In this document: positions 1-6,884 of the stretch, piece by piece
Position numbering within the stretch: position 1 is the stretch's first letter
How the letters are laid out: each line of letters begins with the position of its first letter
NCBI RefSeq assembly: GCF_902829255.1
Contig: NZ_CADEPK010000011.1
Coordinates: 28,688 to 92,687 of the forward strand
DNA from: Metabacillus niabensis
GTDB lineage: Bacteria > Bacillota > Bacilli > Bacillales > Bacillaceae
Direction: 5' to 3'
Length of the DNA stretch: 64,000 nucleotides
The notes under the pieces: generated by a model
Told to the model about the DNA's origin: nothing
Databases searched by the model: none
Seen by the model: the letters and a program-made list of their open reading frames with translations, nothing else
Translations under genes and position numbers: made by a program

Positions 1-1055
1 TCCTTGTAGAAAATGGCAAAATCATCGCGATTGAAAACAATATAGATGCTACCACGGAAATGAAGGTCATTCCTTGCAAGGATCATTTTTTGTTCCCTGG
101 CTTTATTGATGTTCATACTCATATCGGATTATATGATGAAGGAACAGGCTGGGCAGGCAATGATGCAAACGAAACGATTGAACCATTAACACCACATATT
201 CGGGCATTAGATGGTGTTCACCCTTTAGATCCTGCTTTTACTGATGCAATAAAATACGGTATTACTACATGTCACATTATGCCAGGAAGTGCAAATGTAA
301 TTGGCGGTACAACCTCTGTCATTAAAACCTTCGGAAAAAACGTCTCAAAAATGCTTTTAAAGGAGACGGCAGGGTTAAAAATCGCACTCGGGGAAAACCC
401 AAAACGGATGCATAGCCATGGAAATAAAGAATCCATTACTAGAATGGGCATTATGGGGATGCTTCGTGAAGCGTTTTACAAAGCGAAGTATAGTGATGAC
501 TTTGAAGATTTTCGAATTATCCCTCTTAAAAAGGCTTTAAGCAGAGAAATCCCTGTGCGAATTCATGCTCATCGTGCAGATGATATTATGAGTGCGATTC
601 GATTTGCCGAGGAATTCAACCTCGACTATCGGATTGAACACTGTACAGAAGGACATTTAATTGCTGATGAATTAGTCGGGAAACAAGTAAAGGTTTGTAT
701 CGGGCCAACGTTAACGCGAAAATCAAAAATAGAATTAAAAAATAAAAGCTGGACCACCTATCAAGCATTATCAGAAAAAGGTGTTGAAGTCTCAATTACA
801 ACCGATCATCCTTACACACCAATTCAATACTTGAATATTTGTGCCTCCATTGCTGTGCGTGAAGGCTTTGATGAGCAAAAGGCGCTTGAAGGAATTACGA
901 TTGCTGCAGCAAGAAATTTAAAGGTTGAAAATCGAATCGGGAGTATTGAGGTCGGAAAGGACGCTGACTTAGTTCTCTGGAATTATCACCCCTTCCACTA
1001 TTTTGCAAAGCCGCAGCTAACGATGATTAACGGTGAAATCGTTTATCAAATTTAA
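1..1055 (+). CDS. Amidohydrolase, imidazolonepropionase-like (5' end outside window)
   Basis: The reading frame is open from the window edge (first full codon at 3), so the true start lies upstream and the N-terminus is missing. The visible 351 residues are a metal-dependent amidohydrolase of the TIM-barrel superfamily. The HxH metal motif appears as FIDVHTHIG just after the edge, further ligand histidines occur in IHAHRAD and IEHCTEG, and the late aspartate lies in ITTDHPYT. The C-terminal strand block (GSIEVGKDADLVLW) is the usual amidohydrolase composite-domain ending. The substrate cannot be told from sequence; a cyclic amide or imidazolone-type ring is typical. A hairpin terminator follows at 1231-1280. 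Confidence 0.8.
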   Translation, partial: LVENGKIIAIENNIDATTEMKVIPCKDHFLFPGFIDVHTHIGLYDEGTGWAGNDANETIEPLTPHIRALDGVHPLDPAFTDAIKYGITTCHIMPGSANVIGGTTSVIKTFGKNVSKMLLKETAGLKIALGENPKRMHSHGNKESITRMGIMGMLREAFYKAKYSDDFEDFRIIPLKKALSREIPVRIHAHRADDIMSAIRFAEEFNLDYRIEHCTEGHLIADELVGKQVKVCIGPTLTRKSKIELKNKSWTTYQALSEKGVEVSITTDHPYTPIQYLNICASIAVREGFDEQKALEGITIAAARNLKVENRIGSIEVGKDADLVLWNYHPFHYFAKPQLTMINGEIVYQI

Positions 1056-1230
1056 CAGAAAATTATTATTTTAATATTATAATGATCTGGTCTCTCAATA
1101 ACGAAACTAGTTAAATTATGATCATAATCCATTTCACGCCCTCTACCTTTTTAACACATTAAATTGCTAGAATTATCAAAAATAATTATTCTAAAAATTA
1201 CCAATCCGCTAGATTTCAACAACTATTCTA

Positions 1231-1280
1231 AGATACATATTTTTTTTTTGAAATTCGACAAAAAAGGTGTATCTTTTTTA
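1231..1280 (+). terminator. Rho-independent terminator after the amidohydrolase
   Basis: AGATACA (1231-1237) pairs with TGTATCT (1268-1274); the stem is lengthened by a T-run facing an A-run inside the loop, and a run of T follows at 1274-1280. Confidence 0.6.
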
Positions 1281-1286
1281 TTTAAA

Positions 1287-1546
1287 TTGACGTATTATAC
1301 TTCATGAAGATATCAATGTTCATAACTAGGAGGTACTATATCCTTTAGGAGAATTAGTACGATCAACTGATGATTAGACAATTAAATCTAGTAATGGGAA
1401 GGCAAATGGTGCGCCACCAGCTTTACTGGTTCTAGTGGGTTCGATTCCCACCCCGAAATTTTTTGATTTTATAGCTTTCATAAAAAAATTTCGAGGGTGG
1501 AGACAACCATACACGTGGGGTCTGCCCTCATATTGGAGGGATCCAG
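1287..1546 (+). promoter_or_regulatory. Structured 5' leader of the GNAT gene with a tRNA-like T-arm and a sequestrable SD
   Basis: The leader starts after a possible -35 TTGACG (1287-1292). Helices seen: GTACTA/TAGTAC (1333-1338 with 1355-1360, inner TCCT/AGGA); ACCAG/CTGGT (1416-1420 with 1426-1430); and a tRNA T-arm look-alike GTGGG-TTCGATT-CCCAC (1435-1451). A 17-bp stem with one bulged A joins 1448-1464 to 1483-1500 and excludes that T-arm. GAGGG at 1493-1497 can pair with CCCTC at 1525-1529. The same CCCTC can instead pair with GAGGG at 1536-1540, which is the Shine-Dalgarno of the next gene. These mutually exclusive pairings are what a translational switch would look like. The ligand, if any, is unknown, and no known riboswitch class was recognised. 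An alternative is that the T-arm is a leftover tRNA 3' end from an old integration site. Confidence 0.5.
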
Positions 1547-2104
1547 ATGCTAAAAAAACGTGATATTCATGACAGTCATGCACTTTATGAACTTATGGTA
1601 CACCCTGATGTCTTCCCTTTTGTGCGCCATAAAACAAATTCGATTGATGAATATTTATTTATTACAAAACAAACGATTGAGGCTGAAGAACGTGGTGAAT
1701 TAATCTCACGTACCATTTTAGATGAATGGGGCTCTCCAATCGGAACGATAAGCTTATTTGATATTCAGGATAAAGCTGGATTTTTAGGAACTTGGTTAGG
1801 AAAACCATACCATGGCAAAGGCTATAACAAGCTTGCCAAGGATGCTTTTTTTCATGAATTATTTTATGAGCTAGATATTGAAACGATCTTTTTACGTATT
1901 CGCAAACAAAATATTCGTTCAACGAAGGCAGCAGAAAAGCTTCCATATGTAGTAAATGCAAATGAAACAAGAGCTGCATTACTTGAGCAAATTAACAACG
2001 GTGAAGATCTATACAATCTTTTTGAAATCACAAAGGATCGTTATACCTTTTATACGTATCAACAAGGTACGGAAATGGATGATCAACAACTTAAAGAAGC
2101 TTAA
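1547..2104 (+). CDS. GNAT family N-acetyltransferase (RimJ/RimL type)
   Basis: A 185-residue soluble protein with the GNAT acetyl-CoA fold. The acyl-CoA pyrophosphate-binding loop is seen as GKPYHGKGYNKLAK (about residues 86-99), preceded by the strand IGTISLF and followed by IFLRIRKQNIRSTKAAEKL, a usual motif-B pattern in which the acceptor side is bound. The family acetylates amino groups of ribosomal proteins, small amines or antibiotics; the substrate is not evident here. The start is ATG 1547 with SD GGAGGG at 1535-1540, six bases upstream. The SD can be masked by CCCTC at 1525-1529, so translation may be controlled by the structured leader. A terminator closes the gene immediately after the stop. 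Confidence 0.8.
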   Translation: MLKKRDIHDSHALYELMVHPDVFPFVRHKTNSIDEYLFITKQTIEAEERGELISRTILDEWGSPIGTISLFDIQDKAGFLGTWLGKPYHGKGYNKLAKDAFFHELFYELDIETIFLRIRKQNIRSTKAAEKLPYVVNANETRAALLEQINNGEDLYNLFEITKDRYTFYTYQQGTEMDDQQLKEA

Positions 2105-2136
2105 AAGATGTGGATATGTTAGCCACATCTTTTTTA
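2103..2136 (+). terminator. Terminator of the GNAT gene
   Basis: AAAAGATGTGG (2103-2113) pairs with CCACATCTTTT (2123-2133), followed by more T. It overlaps the stop codon. Confidence 0.85.
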
Positions 2137-2274
2137 TATAATACATGCTATTTTTTAAGACAAGCTAGTTAACGAGAGAAGGACAGCAATTAAAATTCCA
2201 GGAAAATTTTTGAATAAAATCATCTCTAATGTCCAAACTAATGATGAATAATTTTGTTTGGAAGGTGGATAACG

Positions 2275-2403
2275 ATGGCAAATGAAAAAAAGCGAAGAGA
2301 TCGAACAAAATCAACATTATCTAGTAGCCAAGAAGTAACATACCAACGCGAATTTAAAATGGCTGACCGTGCAGGTGGATACATAAGTAAACGTCAACAC
2401 TAA
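2275..2403 (+). CDS. yfhE: YfhE-like small protein (42 aa)
   Basis: A 42-residue basic, soluble peptide beginning MANEKKRRDRTKSTL and containing QEVTYQREFKMADRAGGY. It resembles the small YfhE family of Bacillus, whose function I do not know. The start is ATG 2275 with SD AAGGTGG about seven bases upstream. In Bacillus subtilis yfhE lies beside yfhD, and here a YfhD-type gene follows 79 bp downstream on the same strand, which supports both calls. No membrane segment or metal motif is visible. Confidence 0.65.
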   Translation: MANEKKRRDRTKSTLSSSQEVTYQREFKMADRAGGYISKRQH

Positions 2404-2482
2404 TTTCCAATCATGATTTTCTGAAAATAAGCCAACCTAAACTTGAACGATATGTTCAATATTATTTTAGGGGGCTTTTTTC

Positions 2483-2680
2483 ATGGGTCGCGGAAATAAA
2501 CATAGTCATGGTTCACGTGATAAAAATACAAATACATTGCCACAAACACCGAAAAATTTAAAAAGAGATGGAATTGATCAAGAGTTTTCACAAGAATTAG
2601 CTGATCAAGACGATATTGAAGCACAAGCAAGAGCAAAAGCTGCTGACCAGCGTCAAAAGGCTAAGAAAAAACGGAAATAA
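2483..2680 (+). CDS. yfhD: YfhD family small protein (65 aa)
   Basis: A 65-residue hydrophilic protein with the family-typical segments MGRGNKHSHGSRDKNT, LPQTPKNLKRDGID and FSQELADQDDIEAQARAKAADQR, ending in a lysine-rich tail. This agrees with the Bacillus YfhD family, which has no established biochemical role that I know of. The start is ATG 2483 with a GGGG-type SD ahead of a T-rich spacer. It follows the YfhE-like gene and is followed by a GC-rich hairpin at 2688-2713. Confidence 0.75.
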   Translation: MGRGNKHSHGSRDKNTNTLPQTPKNLKRDGIDQEFSQELADQDDIEAQARAKAADQRQKAKKKRK

Positions 2681-2687
2681 TATTCAC

Positions 2688-2713
2688 GAGGCTGTCCATT
2701 ATAAGACAGCCTC
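2688..2713 (+). terminator. Hairpin after yfhD
   Basis: GAGGCTGTC (2688-2696) pairs with GACAGCCTC (2705-2713). No strong T-run follows directly, so termination may be partial. Confidence 0.5.
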
Positions 2714-2806
2714 AAAACGTTATTGGATTTTTTTTCCTATCAACTCTAGCTTTCGTATCATCATAAAATAGTCGATACTCTCTTTTTGTCAGCTTTTATT
2801 AACTAT

Positions 2807-2966
2807 TGTGGATAATCCTTTTATGTTTTGTGGATAAATACACTGGTAAATTTGTGGATATTGTGAATAAACTGTTCATAACCTTGATGTACATACATAA
2901 CTTTATCCACATTATATTCAGTTCAGTAACCATCTAATATAAATTAGTTGTGGGAATTGTGGATAA
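2807..2966. promoter_or_regulatory. DnaA-box cluster
   Basis: Within 160 bp of non-coding DNA there are four perfect DnaA boxes (TTATCCACA or its complement TGTGGATAA) at 2807-2815, 2829-2837, 2903-2911 (opposite orientation) and 2958-2966. Two more with one mismatch lie at 2853-2861 (TGTGGATAT) and 2862-2870 (TGTGAATAA). No dnaA or dnaN gene is nearby, so this is not oriC itself. In Bacillus subtilis, intergenic DnaA-box clusters away from oriC restrain initiation and also let DnaA act as a transcription factor; this stretch (2714-3063, no gene) looks like such a cluster. Confidence 0.7.
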
Positions 2967-3063
2967 CTTCCTGTCTACTAAATCGGGTCTCACCATTTAC
3001 TAGCTCCGTTCATACAATAAAGCGTAATAGTTTGTAAAATCAAATGACAGGGGTGTTTATCCG

Positions 3064-4143
3064 TTGGTTTACGAGATTACACGAGACTATATACGCACTG
3101 GTAACTCCCGCTCAGGTCAACGTATCGGTACTGTTCGCTTTATCGTCAGTCATGATACCGGCAATCCGGGCTCAACTGCTTACGGCAATCGCAACTATTT
3201 TGACAGGCAGCAACCATCCGCTTCAGCACACGCCTTTATTGATGATAAATATATTTTGGAGATTATCCCTTTAACAGAAAAGGCCTGGCACGTCCGTTCA
3301 AACGTAACAGGTGATAATAGAAGATATGGTGTAAACGCAAACGATGCCGCAATAGGTGTAGAATTATGCCATGGCGGAAAAATTAACTTTCAACAAGCCT
3401 ATGCCCGCTACGTATGGTATCATGCATACCTTTGTGACAAGTTTAACTTAAACCCGAGAAATGATATTATCGCACACGCAACATTAGACCCATCAAGGCG
3501 TACTGATCCGATTAATGTTTTGCGTAATCATGGGATTTCTTGGTCAGTATTTATTGATGATGTTGCAGAAGCATTACAAAATTTCGGGAATTCAAACCCA
3601 CCTGACACAACAACACCTGCTAAGCCGCCAACAACATCGAAGCCACCCGCATCTGTTGTAAAAGGAACAACAGTAAAGCTGCCGATCGGTGAAGGTGATT
3701 CAGGTCCGTTTGTACAGGATATTCAGGAGGAATTAATAAAAGCCGGTTATCGACTTCCTCGCTATGGAGCGGACGGACATTTTGGGGAGGAAACGGAAAA
3801 TGCGGTAATGAGATTCCAAAAAGATTACGGGTTAGCTGTTGATGGATTAGTCGGCCCGATTACACTTAATAAGCTTCAAGAAGTAAATCATCAAAGGGTT
3901 TCTGCATCAGACTTCCCATTACCTACAGGTGTATTGAAAAGAGGTAGTCAAGGAGAAGCTGTAAGACAAGTTCAACGAGCGTTAAAACAAATCAATTTCA
4001 ATCCTGGTACAATTGATGGTATTTACGGTCCTAATACAGAAGATGCTGTTAGAAGATTTCAATCAATGTATGCTGCGTTAGCTGATGATGGCATATATGG
4101 TCCAAATACTCGAAAATATATGCGAATGGAGCTAGACGATTAA
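3064..4143 (+). CDS. N-acetylmuramoyl-L-alanine amidase with two peptidoglycan-binding domains
   Basis: A 359-residue cell-wall hydrolase that should cleave the bond between N-acetylmuramic acid and L-alanine. Residues about 25-165 form an Amidase_2 domain: zinc-ligand histidines are seen in IVSHDTGN and in IIAHATLDP, and the usual RTDP follows. A Pro/Thr-rich linker (about 180-200) leads to two PG_binding_1 repeats, each with the DGxxGxxT core (YGADGHFGEETENAVMRFQ and IDGIYGPNTEDAVRRFQ). The start is TTG 3064 with SD AGGGGTG seven bases upstream. No signal peptide is visible, as in the XlyA/CwlA type of phage-derived or mother-cell amidases. No phage genes flank it. The DnaA-box cluster lies directly upstream. 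Confidence 0.85.
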   Translation: MVYEITRDYIRTGNSRSGQRIGTVRFIVSHDTGNPGSTAYGNRNYFDRQQPSASAHAFIDDKYILEIIPLTEKAWHVRSNVTGDNRRYGVNANDAAIGVELCHGGKINFQQAYARYVWYHAYLCDKFNLNPRNDIIAHATLDPSRRTDPINVLRNHGISWSVFIDDVAEALQNFGNSNPPDTTTPAKPPTTSKPPASVVKGTTVKLPIGEGDSGPFVQDIQEELIKAGYRLPRYGADGHFGEETENAVMRFQKDYGLAVDGLVGPITLNKLQEVNHQRVSASDFPLPTGVLKRGSQGEAVRQVQRALKQINFNPGTIDGIYGPNTEDAVRRFQSMYAALADDGIYGPNTRKYMRMELDD

Positions 4144-4218
4144 AATCGTAAAAACGATGTATAACAACTCCATTTCCAACATAAAGTATTATTACATCAG
4201 GAACCGACATCACAGAAA

Positions 4219-4252
4219 AAAACACGCTTGCTCGTATTGAGTGGCGTGTTTT
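4219..4252. terminator. Bidirectional terminator between convergent amidase and helicase genes
   Basis: AAAACACGC (4219-4227) pairs with GCGTGTTTT (4244-4252); A-runs and T-runs on both sides allow use by either strand. Confidence 0.75.
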
Positions 4253-4264
4253 ACTATAGATTCA

Positions 4265-5398
4265 TTAATCTTCAACTAATTCACCTTTATATAATCTATT
4301 TCGGATCAGCGAAATATTAAGCTCCTTCGCCATTTTCTTTAATTCCCTTTCCTCACGTTCAGTTACAATTGAAACGACCGTACCAGAAGCTCCTTGTCTT
4401 CCTGTTCTTCCTGAACGATGAACATATTGCGAGACATTTGCAGGCAAATCAAAATGAATCACATGAGTAAGTCCTGCAATATCAAGTCCTCTTGCAGCCA
4501 CATCTGTTGCCAATAAAAGTCCTTGATTTTCATTTCTCATCGCTTTTAGCGCTCTTTCTCTCTCATCCTTCTTCGTGTCACTATGTAAAAGATGTAAATC
4601 GACACCTTTATAATCAAGCTTTTCAGCAATGACGTTAAGATTACCGATATCCTTTACAAAGCCTAATCCCTTCATTCTTACCGTCTTTGCTATCCGTTCA
4701 AGCAAGGTGATTTTTTCACGCTGTTCACAAACGAGGTATACATGCTTAACATCACCAATTGGAACTTCATTAAGCTCCACCTGAATAATCTCAGGGTCCT
4801 TTTTCATTAAATCTCTTGCTCTCGATTCTGTTCCTTCATTTAAAGTCGCAGAAACTAAAACAATTTGACGTTCACTTCGTGTCGCCTTAACAATTTCTTT
4901 TATTGTATTTTTATGTTCAGGAGTAAGCAATTGGTCTCCTTCATCTAATACTACCGTCTTCACTTCATGCATTTTAAGCTTTTTTAATTTTATCAATTCT
5001 TGAATTCTTCCCGGCGTACCAACAACAATTTGCGGGCTCTTCTTTAGCTTTTCAACCTGACGCTTAATATTCGCACCGCCAATGAAGGATGCACTTGTAA
5101 TACTACTTCCTTCAGACCATTTTTTTATTTCATCAAAAATTTGCATAACTAATTCCCTTGAAGGTGCAACGATAACGATTTGCGTATTTTTCTTTGTTTC
5201 TTCAACCCTTTGTAATAATGGTAGAACATACGCCAACGTCTTCCCTGTTCCTGTTGGTGATTCAGCTATAACATCTTTCCCACCGGCGATTAGTGGAATT
5301 GCTTTTATTTGTATCGCAGTAGCCTCAGCAAAGCCTGCCTTTTCCCAATTTGCTTGAATAAACGGCTTTACATCTTCAATTAAGTTCAGTTGAGTCAT
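4265..5398 (-). CDS. yfmL: DEAD-box RNA helicase, YfmL-like
   Basis: A 377-residue ATP-dependent RNA helicase consisting of the two RecA-like core domains with almost no extension. Seen in order: a Q-motif region, Walker A SPTGTGKT, motif Ia PSRELVMQ, Ib TPGR, motif II DEGD (instead of the usual DEAD), motif III SAT, and motif VI HRSGRTGRQG. The size and DEGD-type motif resemble Bacillus YfmL, a helicase tied to ribosome assembly and growth in the cold. The ATG at 5398 is preceded by AAAGGAG ten bases upstream; a TTG lies one codon earlier. The gene converges with the amidase gene across a shared terminator. Confidence 0.85.
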   Translation of the reverse strand: MTQLNLIEDVKPFIQANWEKAGFAEATAIQIKAIPLIAGGKDVIAESPTGTGKTLAYVLPLLQRVEETKKNTQIVIVAPSRELVMQIFDEIKKWSEGSSITSASFIGGANIKRQVEKLKKSPQIVVGTPGRIQELIKLKKLKMHEVKTVVLDEGDQLLTPEHKNTIKEIVKATRSERQIVLVSATLNEGTESRARDLMKKDPEIIQVELNEVPIGDVKHVYLVCEQREKITLLERIAKTVRMKGLGFVKDIGNLNVIAEKLDYKGVDLHLLHSDTKKDERERALKAMRNENQGLLLATDVAARGLDIAGLTHVIHFDLPANVSQYVHRSGRTGRQGASGTVVSIVTEREERELKKMAKELNISLIRNRLYKGELVED

Positions 5399-5497
5399 CA
5401 ATATTTTTCTCCTTTACGAAAACAATTGCTTTAAAACATTGTTCATTAAGTCATCACTATCGTACAGTTTCTAATCAAGAAAAGCAAAACTAATTAT

Positions 5498-5510
5498 GGG
5501 GACTGTCCCC
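5498..5510. repeat. Short palindrome GGGGACTGTCCCC, copy 1
   Basis: A 13-bp palindrome touching the stop codon of the phosphatase gene. The identical word read on the other strand (GGGGACAGTCCCC) recurs at 55687-55699 inside the protease gene. Confidence 0.6.
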
Positions 5511-6046
5511 TATTTTTCATATAAATAAAGGACTCCATTTTTCGCTCTCGTTAGTTTTGGTCCGATAAAGCCTCTTTTAATTAGCTCCTTATTTAAATAA
5601 ATCATAAGAGCACCATGGCTGACAATTAGTGTTTCTCCCTCATTTTCACTCTCAATTTGATCAATTACTTTGCGAACCCTACATTTCACAGCAGCTTTTG
5701 CTTCCTTTTGGGTTTTATGGTTCATCAGCCAAGCAAATCTAAATAGAAACATCCATAAAACAAAAGGCATTTTTACATTTCGCAAATGAAATGGATAGAT
5801 TGGTATTTCCCTCAATTCCTTTATCTGTTTAACTTCTCCTTGAAATAAGTAGCTAGCCGTTTTTACAGCCCGCTTCATATCACTTGAATAACATTGTACC
5901 CATTCTACCTCTTCTATATGTTCTCGATAATCCTCTATTTCAGCTCCATCATATTCCTGCACCCATTGAAATAATTCACCCTCAGTCATGAACTGTGTTG
6001 GCTTCTCCTTTTTCACCTTAAGATGCCTCACTAAACCAATTTTCAT
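5510..6046 (-). CDS. Histidine phosphatase family protein
   Basis: A 178-residue protein of the phosphoglycerate-mutase-like histidine phosphatase superfamily. The N-terminal phospho-acceptor histidine is in GLVRHLKV, the arginine of the phosphate pocket in SSDMKRAVKTA, and the second catalytic histidine in LIVSHGALM. The canonical RHG reads RHL, a tolerated variation. Family members remove phosphate from sugars, nucleotides or cobalamin precursors; nothing nearby fixes the substrate. A hydrophobic stretch, PFVLWMFLFRFAWLM (about residues 107-121), is unusual and may indicate membrane contact. The SD is weak. The gene ends in a short GC palindrome that is repeated elsewhere in the window. Confidence 0.75.
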   Translation of the reverse strand: MKIGLVRHLKVKKEKPTQFMTEGELFQWVQEYDGAEIEDYREHIEEVEWVQCYSSDMKRAVKTASYLFQGEVKQIKELREIPIYPFHLRNVKMPFVLWMFLFRFAWLMNHKTQKEAKAAVKCRVRKVIDQIESENEGETLIVSHGALMIYLNKELIKRGFIGPKLTRAKNGVLYLYEK

Positions 6047-6354
6047 TTCTCACACTCTTTCGTCATATTTCCCCAGAAATAATTTCAATTTATCAATTAT
6101 TTGTCGCAAGGGACGGTATATGTACTCGATTTCGTCATAAACATACAATCTCCTGCTAAAATCACTGCTTAATTAAACGTTTGTTTAAGGAAATTTCCAT
6201 TCTCTACACGCTAATTTTTTATTATTTTATCGATTTTGTTTGTTTAGGACGAAATTTATCCGGGTATTAGCAAAATACAAATGAAAAATTGTATAGTCCT
6301 TGTTCTGACGACAAGTCTCTTATATGAAAATAATTTGGAAGGGCGTGGCGAAGT
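6047..6354. other. Intergenic stretch without a gene
   Basis: It lies between two divergent genes and should hold both promoters. The only clear structure is a dyad TTAAAC-N4-GTTTAA at 6173-6188, which could be an operator. I see no RNA gene or repeat here. Confidence 0.4.
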
Positions 6355-6585
6355 GTGGCACAAATACTAGAAGTTAGAAAGCTAACTAAAATAAAGGCTG
6401 AAATAGATGCTATTTCAAAGGAATGTAAGCAGGCCTTTTCAGCTTGGCTACAAGATCGAGATAATACCGAATTATTTATTGAATACAAAGAGCTTTTAGC
6501 TAAACGGAGAATGCTGCTTAATCGTTATCGTGCTTTTTCTATTATTTATGATGATAGAAAAAAAGTGTCAAATTATGAGCATTAG
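6355..6585 (+). CDS. Small hypothetical protein, helical (76 aa)
   Basis: I do not recognise this protein. It has 76 residues, mostly charged and heptad-like (LTKIKAEIDAISKECK, YKELLAKRRMLLNRYR), so a helical hairpin or short coiled coil is likely; it is soluble and has no metal or nucleotide motif. The start is GTG 6355 with GGAAGG upstream; the codon pattern is regular and a clean hairpin terminator follows at 6602-6620, which supports a real gene. An overlapping reverse-strand frame is treated as a shadow. Confidence 0.5.
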   Translation: MAQILEVRKLTKIKAEIDAISKECKQAFSAWLQDRDNTELFIEYKELLAKRRMLLNRYRAFSIIYDDRKKVSNYEH

Positions 6586-6601
6586 TGTTGATAAAAGAAA
6601 G

Positions 6602-6620
6602 GCTGATGTCAAACATCAGC
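6602..6620 (+). terminator. Hairpin terminator after the small hypothetical gene
   Basis: GCTGATGT (6602-6609) and ACATCAGC (6613-6620) form a perfect 8-bp stem with a CAA loop. The T-run is poor. Confidence 0.6.
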
Positions 6621-6679
6621 ACAGTAGAATTTAAAAACAAATACTCTTTTTCCTAATATTCCTATATAATATTAAAAAC

Positions 6680-6882
6680 GCCTCTGTAGCTCCAGAAGGG
6701 AAGAGCGCCGGAAAACATTGTAGAACCGGGTCGCAAGGCAAGGGTTTCAGAAGCACCGAAAAGCAATTAGCTGAGACAGGTGGAATTCCTGTCGGTGAAA
6801 TTCCGTAGGGAAGCGTGTTCCCCCTAGCCTAAGCTAAACAATCATGGATTGTGAGTGCGGGTTCGAATCCCGTCAGAGGCAG
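6680..6882 (+). ncRNA. tRNA-shaped non-coding RNA with a roughly 150-nt insert
   Basis: The ends form a perfect 7-bp acceptor-like stem, GCCTCTG (6680-6686) with CAGAGGC (6876-6882). Next comes a D-arm look-alike (GCTC 6689-6692, ten-base loop with GGG, GAGC 6702-6705). At the 3' end is a canonical T-arm (GCGGG-TTCGAAT-CCCGT, ending at 6875). Where a tRNA has a 17-base anticodon arm, there are about 150 bases holding further helices: CCGG/CCGG (6708/6726), TTAGCT/AGCTAA (6767/6832), GACAGG/CCTGTC (6775/6788), TAGGGAA facing TTCCCCCTA (6806/6818) and CAATC/GATTG just before the T-arm. A TATAAT at 6665-6670 places a transcription start at about the first acceptor base. No group I intron core, CCA end or tag ORF is seen. 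The T-loop fixes the plus strand. Its function is unknown; it abuts the stop codon of the methyltransferase gene. Confidence 0.65.
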
Positions 6883-6884
6883 TC

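Noticed and set aside
1115..1128. Palindrome ATTATGATCATAAT downstream of the amidohydrolase
   Set aside because: Perfect, but made of very AT-rich DNA and without a nearby promoter; it could be chance.
1490..1546. T-box antiterminator resemblance (AGGGTGG) before the GNAT gene
   Set aside because: The bases after AGGGTGG do not give the T-box ACCGCG stretch, no stem I or specifier loop is evident, and the gene is not amino-acid related.
2714..3063. Chromosomal origin oriC
   Set aside because: The DnaA boxes are dense, but no dnaA, dnaN, rpmH or AT-rich unwinding region with its usual neighbours is present.
3064..4143. Prophage remnant signalled by the amidase
   Set aside because: The amidase is phage-like in architecture, but no holin, structural or integrase gene lies nearby.
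6680..6882. tmRNA or group I intron-containing tRNA
   Set aside because: No tag reading frame and no tmRNA-type 5' end; none of the conserved P/Q/R/S elements of group I introns was found, and no normal anticodon arm appears when the insert is removed.
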